Assembly (NCBI GenBank): GCA_050872545.1
Contig: JBNMHA010000058.1
Location: 1 to 13,331 of the forward strand
Direction of reading: 5' to 3'
Length of the DNA stretch: 13,331 nt
DNA from: RGIG8597 sp050872545
Lineage (GTDB): Bacteria > Spirochaetota > GWE2-31-10
Part shown: piece after piece, positions 7,099 through 13,331 of the stretch
Position numbering within the stretch: position 1 is the first letter of the stretch
Layout of the letters: every line of letters starts with the position of its first letter
Made by a program: the position numbers and the translations under genes
The notes under the pieces: generated by a model
Seen by the model: the letters and a program-made list of their open reading frames with translations, nothing else
Told to the model about the DNA's origin: nothing
Database searches by the model: none

Positions 7099-8583
7099 TC
7101 AGTTTTTCAAATCTTTCAGCCGCAATATTCTAAATAGAAATGTCAATATCACAAAAATACAGATTACAGCGCATTTAATCAGTATTGACCAAACAAGCCC
7201 AAACGAAAATATTGCATCATTCCAAAATGAAAGTATTGCCCAGCAAGCTGCCGCTAATGCAGTAATCGCAGCAAGTCGCAGGTAACAGATATGAATCGGA
7301 TGAATTTTTTGCGCCCATATAAAAACGAACAAGCCAAGCAGCAAAAGAGACACAAATGTAGCCCAAGAAGCTCCCATTGCACCAAACTTAGGAACGAGCA
7401 AAATATTCAACAACAAATTAGCGACACCTTGAATAATAGAACCGATTGCAACAAGAACTGTCTTTTTGTAAAAATTCAAAATCTCGTTAAACGGTCTGTA
7501 CCAAGACTGAAACAAATATGCCAATGCCACAATCGGAACGAAAACAAATGCTCCGTGATATGAACTTTCTGTAAGAATTACAATTGCCTCATGTCCCAAA
7601 ACGCTGATTCCGACAACTATCCATAAACACGCAAAGTAATAAATTGGCAAAAAATGGCTTACCTTATCACCGCCCTTTTTGTCATCTTCGCTAAAACCTT
7701 CGTACATAATAGGTTTGTATGCTAAAAATACTGCACCGGAAAATACCGCTACCATCTGCGCCAACGAATAACCGATAGAATAAACGCCTGTTTCTGCAAA
7801 GCCCTTGTACGCACCGACAACCAATTTATCAGACAAAAGGGTAATCCAAGAACACAACTGGCTCGGAATCAACGGCAGCGAATATTTCAAGCCCTCCAAA
7901 ATTATTTTGAAATCAAACTCAAATACTATCAGCTTTTTACGCAGCAAAACATATAAGTAAATCAGAAAATAAAAAACATCAGCCGCAAACATTCCGTAAA
8001 TCTTTGCTTCTGCCTTCATTTTCACAACAATCAGCAAAAAAAGAAATATTCCGTTTAAAATAATGTAATAAATAATATTAACAAGACCGACAAACTCAGC
8101 TTTCAGATTTTGCAGCTGAAATGCATTTCCGATAAAACTTAGCTGATAAAGCAGAATTCCCATCATCGTCAATGTCATAAACGGATGAAAAAGGTAATCC
8201 AACGAATTAGCATTCAGATAAAAGAAACTGATTATAATGGAAATAATTATAAGAATTGTTCCCCAACCTACTATTAGCCAAAAATACGAGCTTATAAAAC
8301 GGCGAAGCATTTTCTCGTCGTTGTTGTATTTATAATAAAAACGATAATACGCAGCATCAAGACATAGCGAAATCAATGACGGCATAACCATTCTGATTGC
8401 GTTTACAACTTCAAGTATTCCGTAATTTCTGGTGTCAATGTAGCGTGTCACTAAAGGAAGTATAATTACCTGCAAGACCTTTATCAAAACAGATGATACA
8501 AAATAAACTCCGCCCTTTTTAGCTACTTTTTTCAGCATTCCGCCTTCATTTTTTTGTTGCGAATTATTTTTTTCTATAGTCAA
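7099..8583 (-). CDS. Wzx/MATE-like polysaccharide flippase
   Basis: This is an integral membrane protein of the polysaccharide export (Polysacc_synt, MVF/MATE superfamily) type, with about 14 hydrophobic segments along its length. The opening 'KKVAKKGGVYFVSSVLIKVLQVIILPLVTRYIDTRNYGILEVVNA' region matches the usual first two helices with the conserved loop R-Y-hydrophobic-x-YG. It probably flips a lipid-linked sugar across the inner membrane. The frame can be extended upstream to 8649, but a TTG at 8583 is preferred: AAGGA sits 7 nt before it, a possible promoter overlaps the longer N-terminus, and upstream residues are not family-like. An ATG at 8538 with AAGGCGGA before it is a second option. 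Length is 494 residues from the TTG. No other polysaccharide genes adjoin it; the GT-C-like gene at 2606 is the nearest. Confidence 0.9.
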   Translation of the reverse strand: MTIEKNNSQQKNEGGMLKKVAKKGGVYFVSSVLIKVLQVIILPLVTRYIDTRNYGILEVVNAIRMVMPSLISLCLDAAYYRFYYKYNNDEKMLRRFISSYFWLIVGWGTILIIISIIISFFYLNANSLDYLFHPFMTLTMMGILLYQLSFIGNAFQLQNLKAEFVGLVNIIYYIILNGIFLFLLIVVKMKAEAKIYGMFAADVFYFLIYLYVLLRKKLIVFEFDFKIILEGLKYSLPLIPSQLCSWITLLSDKLVVGAYKGFAETGVYSIGYSLAQMVAVFSGAVFLAYKPIMYEGFSEDDKKGGDKVSHFLPIYYFACLWIVVGISVLGHEAIVILTESSYHGAFVFVPIVALAYLFQSWYRPFNEILNFYKKTVLVAIGSIIQGVANLLLNILLVPKFGAMGASWATFVSLLLLGLFVFIWAQKIHPIHICYLRLAAITALAAACWAILSFWNDAIFSFGLVWSILIKCAVICIFVILTFLFRILRLKDLKN

Positions 8584-8617
8584 TTTTCTTTCCTTATATC
8601 TCACATTTTTATGCGGC

Positions 8618-8646
8618 ATTGTAACACAGAATATTATCAGCCTGAA
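8618..8646 (-). promoter_or_regulatory. Possible promoter of the flippase gene
   Basis: On the minus strand TACAAT (8623-8618, 5 of 6 to consensus) follows TTCAGG (8646-8641, 3 of 6) at 17 nt. A start of transcription a few nt downstream would exclude start codons at 8649 and 8616 and favour TTG 8583 or ATG 8538. No good plus-strand promoter for hydF was found in the same 156-nt gap. Confidence 0.3.
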
Positions 8647-8739
8647 CATGTTTTTTCTTATAAAGAAGGTAAAAACAAGTCTATCGGCAACTAAAAATTA
8701 GTAAAATGCCTTAAATTCTTAATGTTAGAGGAATAATCT

Positions 8740-9942
8740 ATGGGATTGAACAATACTCCGGCTTCAGAACGTGTACACATCGGAATTTTCGGCAAGCGAA
8801 ATGCCGGCAAATCCAGTCTTATAAATGCGATAACGGGACAAAATTTAGCTGTTGTCTCGCCGGTTGCAGGAACAACTACAGACCCAGTCATTAAATCAAT
8901 GGAACTTCTTCCTTTGGGACCTGTTCTATTTATCGATACTCCGGGTCTGGATGATGTAGGTGAACTTGGAAAAATGCGTGTAGAAAAAAGTTATCAGGCA
9001 TTGAACAAAACGGACATTGCACTGTTGGCTGTAGACGGTACAACCGGAATAACAGAAGATGACCGCGCACTTATAAAGCATATCAGGCAAAAAAATATTC
9101 CTTTTATCATTGTAATGACAAAATCCGATGAAGCCGCCGACCGCATTACACCGAGTGATTTTACCGAAAACACAATTTGGGTCAGCAGCAAAACAGGAGA
9201 AAACATTTGGGAATTGAAAGAGCTTACAGCGAAACTGCTCCCAACCGGCAACAAAACAAACCGAATTGTGGGAGATCTGCTTGAACCTAATGATTTTGTC
9301 ATTCTCGTAGTTCCTATAGACAGTGCTGCGCCTAAAGGTCGTTTGATTCTGCCGCAACAACAAACAATCAGAGATATTCTTGAAGCAGACGCGGTTTCAA
9401 TTGTTGTAAAAGAAACCGAACTTGAAGAAACTCTAAAGAACATAGGAAAAAAAACCAAACTTGTGATTACAGACAGTCAGGCATTTGCAAAAGTTTCAAA
9501 AATTACACCGAACGATATAATGCTTACTTCATTTTCAATTCTCTTTGCACGTTATAAAGGAGATTTGAAAACTGCAATGTCTGGTGCCGAAGCGTTGGAA
9601 ACATTAAATGAAGGTGATAAAATTTTAATAAGCGAAGGCTGCACGCATCATCGACAATGCGAAGATATTGGAACTGTAAAACTGCCGCACTGGATTGAAG
9701 AATACACAGGAAAAAAATTTGATTTTCATTTTTCAAGCGGAACCGAATTCCCGGAAGATTTATCTGATTATAAAATGATTGTCCATTGCGGCGCATGTAC
9801 ACTGAATGAGCGAGAAGTAAAATATCGCTTGCAGTGTGCAAAAGATCAGAATATTCCTATAACGAATTACGGTATTCTAATCTCATATATGCAGAAAATT
9901 CTTAAACGCTGCATCGCCGCGTTCCCAGAGTTCTCAAACTAA
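8740..9942 (+). CDS. hydF: [FeFe]-hydrogenase H-cluster maturation GTPase HydF
   Basis: A 400-residue protein, the usual HydF size. The N-terminal GTPase domain (about 10-170) has the P-loop GKRNAGKS (18-25), the switch region with VAGTTTDPV (42-50), DTPG (66-69) and TKSD (127-130) at the NKxD position. The C-terminal third holds the HydF iron-sulfur ligand pattern CxHx45HCxxC: C301, H303, H349-C350 and C353. HydF is the scaffold on which HydE and HydG build the 2-Fe subcluster before transfer to the hydrogenase in the cytoplasm, so the organism very probably makes an active [FeFe]-hydrogenase. AGAGGA lies about 8 nt before the ATG. HydE, HydG and the hydrogenase are not next to it; a strong terminator follows, so it appears to be a single-gene unit. 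Confidence 0.97.
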   Translation: MGLNNTPASERVHIGIFGKRNAGKSSLINAITGQNLAVVSPVAGTTTDPVIKSMELLPLGPVLFIDTPGLDDVGELGKMRVEKSYQALNKTDIALLAVDGTTGITEDDRALIKHIRQKNIPFIIVMTKSDEAADRITPSDFTENTIWVSSKTGENIWELKELTAKLLPTGNKTNRIVGDLLEPNDFVILVVPIDSAAPKGRLILPQQQTIRDILEADAVSIVVKETELEETLKNIGKKTKLVITDSQAFAKVSKITPNDIMLTSFSILFARYKGDLKTAMSGAEALETLNEGDKILISEGCTHHRQCEDIGTVKLPHWIEEYTGKKFDFHFSSGTEFPEDLSDYKMIVHCGACTLNEREVKYRLQCAKDQNIPITNYGILISYMQKILKRCIAAFPEFSN

Positions 9943-9965
9943 GCTTATAAGCCGTAATTTTAAAT

Positions 9966-9999
9966 CACAAATCACCCGTCAAACGGGTGGTTTATTGTG
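9966..9999 (+). terminator. Intrinsic terminator of hydF
   Basis: CACCCG (9973-9978) pairs with CGGGTG (9984-9989) around TCAAA, followed by GTTTATT. Outer CACAA (9966-9970) can pair with TTGTG (9995-9999), lengthening the stem. It lies 24 nt after the hydF stop codon. Confidence 0.75.
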
Positions 10000-10029
10000 A
10001 AAATATTCCGCTTCGCTTCATATTTTCAC
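9997..10029. repeat. Perfect 10-bp hairpin between convergent genes
   Basis: GTGAAAATAT (9997-10006) and ATATTTTCAC (10020-10029) are perfect reverse complements around a 13-nt loop rich in CGCTTC. It abuts the hydF terminator and shares GTG with its outer stem, so the two structures compete. It may be a bidirectional terminator element or a dispersed palindrome; no second copy was found in this window. Confidence 0.65.
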
Positions 10030-10048
10030 GGGTTCACGAGTCCATAAT

Positions 10049-10079
10049 AAATCGGGAAATATTTACGGTTTCCCGATTT
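10049..10079 (-). terminator. Intrinsic terminator of the mnmA operon
   Basis: AAATCGGGAAA and TTTCCCGATTT (10049-10059 and 10069-10079) are perfect reverse complements around a 9-nt loop. On the minus strand the stem starts 14 nt after the mnmA stop and runs into TTTATTAT, a T-rich though broken tract. The symmetric A/T ends may let it work on the plus strand too. A palindrome CGTGTTACACG (10089-10099) overlaps the mnmA stop codon. Confidence 0.7.
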
Positions 10080-10092
10080 CAAATTTGCCGTG

Positions 10093-11127
10093 TTACACGA
10101 TAATACCGCCGCCGGCAACAATCGATTTTTCATCTCCACAGCCGTCATATAGCACTAAATGCTGTCCGGAAGCACTCCAAGCCGTCGGCTTTTCCAAAAC
10201 AATACAGTCATTATCAATACTCTTTACCGGGATAAAGCCGGCAGATGAACGCAAACGTGCCGTAAGATTTTTCTGATGTTCCGGATATTTATATTTTCCA
10301 TGCAAAACAAGCTGCGTTACTTCTATTTTGTCCGTATATAAATCATTGTAATCACCTACTACAATTCTGTTTTCATTCGGAATTATTTTAGTAATGAACA
10401 AAGGTGAGTTCATTTTCAGCCCCAACCCTCGCCGCTGACCTACAGTATACAAAGGATAGCCTTTATGTTCTCCCAAAGTGCTGCCGTTCTTATCAGTTAT
10501 CAGACCGGGCTTAAAAGTTACTCCGTTATCCTGCAAAAACCGCATTATTCCGTTAGGTGCAAAGCAAAGCCCCTGACTGTCGCTGCGCTCTGCCGTATTC
10601 AGCCCGATTTTTCGCGCCGTATTGCGAACATCACTTTTACTTTCAAAGCATGACAAAGGGAAAATCACACGTGCCAAGACTTCGGGCGGCAAACGATACA
10701 ACATATACGACTGATCTTTAAATGTATTATTCCATCTGCGGATATAACATTGATTATCTATAATTTTCAACGCTGCATAATGCCCGGTAGCAATCTTATC
10801 AGCCCCCTCACGCTCTGCAATTTCCAGTAATCTGACAAACTTGAAAACAGCATTGCAAAGCGGACAAGGTGACGGAGTAATTCCTCTAGTATAGTCATTG
10901 ATAAAAGAATCAAGTACCGATTTTCTAAACTCATTGCCGCAGTTATCAAATATCAGCTTGATTCCCAAATGTTCCGCCGCACGTTCAGCGAATTCCATAT
11001 TTTCATGCTGATTATCATTTATAAGCAGCTGAACTCCGATTACTTCATAGCCTGCATTCTGCAAAAGAAAAGCGGAGGTACTGCTGTCTACGCCTCCGCT
11101 GAATCCCACAATCACTTTATTACACAT
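10093..11127 (-). CDS. mnmA: tRNA-specific 2-thiouridylase MnmA
   Basis: A 344-residue cytoplasmic enzyme that thiolates U34 at position 2 in the wobble base of tRNA-Lys, -Glu and -Gln, using ATP and sulfur relayed from a cysteine desulfurase. Visible features are the PP-loop SGGVDSS (10-16), TPSPCPLCNAVFKF with the nucleophile C91, GHYA (115-118), KDQSYML (137-143) for tRNA binding, the second catalytic cysteine C188 in SDSQGLCF, and TVGQRRGLG (228-236). All key residues are present. An extra cysteine (C88) gives CPLC in place of the common 'NPxxxCN' arrangement, also seen in many anaerobes. Length is slightly below the common 350-370. It is the last gene of an operon, 4 nt after the lipoprotein gene, with a poor ribosome site (GAAAG), so coupling to the gene upstream is likely. 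Confidence 0.97.
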   Translation of the reverse strand: MCNKVIVGFSGGVDSSTSAFLLQNAGYEVIGVQLLINDNQHENMEFAERAAEHLGIKLIFDNCGNEFRKSVLDSFINDYTRGITPSPCPLCNAVFKFVRLLEIAEREGADKIATGHYAALKIIDNQCYIRRWNNTFKDQSYMLYRLPPEVLARVIFPLSCFESKSDVRNTARKIGLNTAERSDSQGLCFAPNGIMRFLQDNGVTFKPGLITDKNGSTLGEHKGYPLYTVGQRRGLGLKMNSPLFITKIIPNENRIVVGDYNDLYTDKIEVTQLVLHGKYKYPEHQKNLTARLRSSAGFIPVKSIDNDCIVLEKPTAWSASGQHLVLYDGCGDEKSIVAGGGIIV

Positions 11128-11131
11128 AATT

Positions 11132-11980
11132 TTAATCTTTCAGTTTTCCGTCATAATCTTTATAGATAAACTTTTTTTTGTTGCCGTAATAAATCGCACC
11201 TTCAATTGAAACCAGTGAAACACTCCCGATATTGTACTGCAAAATATAAAAATACAAACTTCCGTTTTTATCATTGTAAACAAACTTAGGTACATCTACC
11301 TGCAATGTTGTGTAATCAGAATTTTCATGCACACCGTTTCTGCTTACCCAACAAACATTATATTCTGTTTCACCGACACTCTTTTTAATCGGCTGCACAC
11401 TTTTATCATTAAAAATATCCTGCGACTTCACGGAATCAACAATCATTTTTACCAATGGATCAAAAATTGTTTTTTCTTCATTAACAGTAAGAATATTACC
11501 TGTCAATGAAGCATCCTCTGTAATGAATTCTATTACACCTTCCTTTTCTTCATCTACCATTTGAAAAGAAAATTTTCCTGTAGACAATTTATTTTCACCG
11601 TAGTAATCAAGCATTATAAAAGAAAAATTTTTCTCTTCAAAATATATCAATCCGGAAGCACTTACAGTCGGACAATATTTGCTGATATTTATAGTTCTGG
11701 AAAAAGCTTTTAAATCGGTATAATCTCTAATTTTCACTTCGGAAGCAGCAGTCAATAGGCTGTTGGTCGAACCAGTTTTATCAAAAATCGATACAAGATA
11801 TTTTCCGTTTTTATAATCATTAGCAGTTATTACATTGTGAAGTTTTTCCTCATAATATTCGCGTGCCTCCGATTTTTCTACAATATCCGCAACATTATAA
11901 TAATGTTGTGTACCTTCGCATGAAAAAAACATTGCACAAGAAATGAATAATAAAAAAATGCTTTTAAATAATTTCATCAC
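11132..11980 (-). CDS. Hypothetical lipoprotein
   Basis: This is a 282-residue protein with an N-terminal signal peptide ending in FFSC; Cys21 is the likely lipidated residue, although the lipobox (F-F-S-C) is not ideal. No family is recognised. The mature part has no further membrane segments and is rich in alternating hydrophobic and polar residues with many Tyr and Asp, which suggests a beta-rich fold. It contains two patches of charged residues (around 60-75 and 145-150). Starts at 11980 or 11977 (two ATGs in a row) are both possible behind AGGCAGG. It sits 13 nt after the FadL-like gene and 4 nt before mnmA, so it is cotranscribed with them. A periplasmic or outer-membrane partner of the barrel is a plausible but unproven role. 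Confidence 0.85.
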   Translation of the reverse strand: MMKLFKSIFLLFISCAMFFSCEGTQHYYNVADIVEKSEAREYYEEKLHNVITANDYKNGKYLVSIFDKTGSTNSLLTAASEVKIRDYTDLKAFSRTINISKYCPTVSASGLIYFEEKNFSFIMLDYYGENKLSTGKFSFQMVDEEKEGVIEFITEDASLTGNILTVNEEKTIFDPLVKMIVDSVKSQDIFNDKSVQPIKKSVGETEYNVCWVSRNGVHENSDYTTLQVDVPKFVYNDKNGSLYFYILQYNIGSVSLVSIEGAIYYGNKKKFIYKDYDGKLKD

Positions 11981-11993
11981 GCCTGCCTATTCA

Positions 11994-13310
11994 TCAGAAA
12001 GAATATCCGCCGGAAATAAATACTGTAACTGCGAAAGCTTCCAAGTCTTGAATTTCCTTTGAACCGCCAATCATTTGAGCTTTTCCCACACCGCCGGAAA
12101 TAGTAGCTCCAAGGTTTACCGACATTGAAGATGTTGCATAACCGATACTGAAACTTCCACCGTAAAGATTTACATGATCTAACTGATCTGTTTTTCCGTC
12201 TTCCAATTCAGGTGTATTCGCATTATCTGTAAAGAATCCAAGCCGCAATGGGAAATTTTGCGTAATGTACCACTCTACCCCAGTAGAAACATTCCAAGTA
12301 AACCAATTATGAAAATCTGCATATTCGTTATTTTCGTCCTGAACGGCAATATAAAAACTTCCGTCCAATGAAACAACAACCGACTTTGTTATAAAACCGG
12401 CAACACCAATTGTTTGCTTTACAAAAGTTGAACGAAACAGCCCATCTTCAAAAATATTTACAACCTGATTTTCCTTTGATCCCACGCTTCCGTCAAAATA
12501 GCCCAATGACAAATTAGGATTGTTAAGACCATCCAGCTTTGTAGATTTTCTTGATTTTATATCAACAAGGTGAAGCGGCATACTGAAAGAATAACCGATT
12601 GACAAATATTTTATCGGCATATATTGAACGCCGAAGTTATTGACTATACTTATAATATCATCGCGCATGTATGATGACGAATAAGATGTCTGCGATGAAC
12701 CGTTTTCCAAATCGTAAATCTGGCTTTGCTGATAAATTTGGCGATTATTTGTATAACGAACAAACAGACCGAAACCAATAGACAATTGCTTTGACGGTAA
12801 AAACGAAAATGATGGACCGGCTTCGTAAACCATATATGTTTTACTTAAATCAACATTCAGATTATTAGTATATTTTGTACCGTTCTGCGATGTCGGGATT
12901 TCAAATGAATCACGCTGATCATACAGTTCACTGTCCGGACTTGCTACGGTAAATGCAAATGTAAAATGTTTATACTTCTGCAGAAAACCAAAAAAATTAG
13001 GAATGAATGAAAAAGAACGGCGCGTATAATCAATGGATTCTTCTGCTCCGTTAAATTTTATTCCTTTGTATATCATTTGCTTGTACTGAATAGCATTCGC
13101 CGACAATGAAAAATAGTTTGATGTCGAAAAAGACAAACCTGCCGGATTATAATAAACACCTTCCGGACCATCGGCAATAGCGCAATACGCACCGCCCATA
13201 CTTGCAGCTCTGTCACCTATAAAAAAGTTATTAAAATGGTAATCATCCGCAAAAATTATCTGCAAACAAAATATCATTATTATAATGGAAACAATTTTTT
13301 TTGATTTCAT
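11994..13310 (-). CDS. FadL/OmpP1-like outer-membrane beta-barrel protein (treponemal UPF0164/FadL type)
   Basis: A 438-residue protein with a signal peptide (cleavage expected after IIFA, residue 21). The mature N-terminus has the diagnostic OmpP1/FadL/PorV block 'RAASMGGAYCAIADGPEGVYYNPAGL' (34-59; G-G-A-x-x-A-x-A-D and Y-N-P-A-G-L). The rest is a run of amphipathic strands separated by Asn/Asp/Ser-rich loops, ending in phenylalanine (FISGGYSF) as expected for an outer-membrane beta-signal. Family members form barrels that take up hydrophobic compounds such as long-chain fatty acids; treponemes, which lack fatty-acid synthesis in several species, carry multiple paralogues. AGGA lies 6 nt before the ATG. 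Its promoter is outside the window. It heads an operon with a lipoprotein and mnmA. The substrate is unknown. Confidence 0.9.
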   Translation of the reverse strand: MKSKKIVSIIIMIFCLQIIFADDYHFNNFFIGDRAASMGGAYCAIADGPEGVYYNPAGLSFSTSNYFSLSANAIQYKQMIYKGIKFNGAEESIDYTRRSFSFIPNFFGFLQKYKHFTFAFTVASPDSELYDQRDSFEIPTSQNGTKYTNNLNVDLSKTYMVYEAGPSFSFLPSKQLSIGFGLFVRYTNNRQIYQQSQIYDLENGSSQTSYSSSYMRDDIISIVNNFGVQYMPIKYLSIGYSFSMPLHLVDIKSRKSTKLDGLNNPNLSLGYFDGSVGSKENQVVNIFEDGLFRSTFVKQTIGVAGFITKSVVVSLDGSFYIAVQDENNEYADFHNWFTWNVSTGVEWYITQNFPLRLGFFTDNANTPELEDGKTDQLDHVNLYGGSFSIGYATSSMSVNLGATISGGVGKAQMIGGSKEIQDLEAFAVTVFISGGYSF

Positions 13311-13331
13311 AAAATATCCTACTGTAAAGAA

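Noticed and set aside
8926..9458. Two long antisense open frames inside hydF (145 and 154 codons)
   Set aside because: They lie opposite a well-conserved HydF in other frames, have no family features, and look like shadows of its codon pattern.
10020..10045. tRNA-like 'GGGTTCACGAGTCC' T-arm signature
   Set aside because: The T-loop does not match GGTTCRANYCC and no acceptor, D or anticodon arms can be folded around it.

Overview
The window looks like a chromosomal piece of a low-GC anaerobic spirochaete, most probably a Treponema. The reasons are a FadL/UPF0164-type outer-membrane barrel next to an unrecognised lipoprotein, an [FeFe]-hydrogenase maturation GTPase, a periplasmic SUMF1-domain protein, short AGGA-type ribosome sites and AT-rich codon use. 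The genus is an inference from gene content, not from a marker gene.

Layout, left to right. (a) 1-649, minus strand: the 5' part of a secreted SUMF1/formylglycine-generating-enzyme-fold protein that runs off the left edge. (b) 787-3997, plus strand: two overlapping genes for large polytopic membrane proteins. The first ends in a bacterial PH-like domain, and the second resembles GT-C-type membrane glycosyltransferases. (c) 3998-5095: a mobile-element-like patch holding a REP-associated tyrosine transposase (RAYT, HUH/Y1 family), short palindromes, related repeat copies on both sides of it, and a small doubtful minus-strand gene. (d) 5096-6892, minus strand: a peptide/nickel-type (family 5) solute-binding lipoprotein with no permease genes beside it. 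(e) 6893-7098: a non-coding gap with three copies of a 16-22 nt repeat, two of them forming a perfect 13-bp inverted repeat. The same repeat has one copy upstream of the RAYT, 3 kb away. (f) 7099-8583, minus strand: a Wzx/MATE-like polysaccharide flippase. (g) 8740-9942, plus strand: hydF. (h) 9943-10092: three consecutive strong hairpins between convergent genes. (i) 10093-13310, minus strand: a tight three-gene operon, FadL-like barrel > lipoprotein > mnmA.

How they fit together: most genes concern the cell envelope (flippase, GT-C-like protein, barrel, lipoproteins, solute binding). Two are housekeeping or energy genes: mnmA for tRNA wobble thiolation and hydF for the hydrogenase H-cluster. 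No complete new multi-gene system is evident. The most unusual material is non-coding: two families of short dispersed repeats near the RAYT gene, which could be REP-like substrates of that enzyme in a spirochaete.
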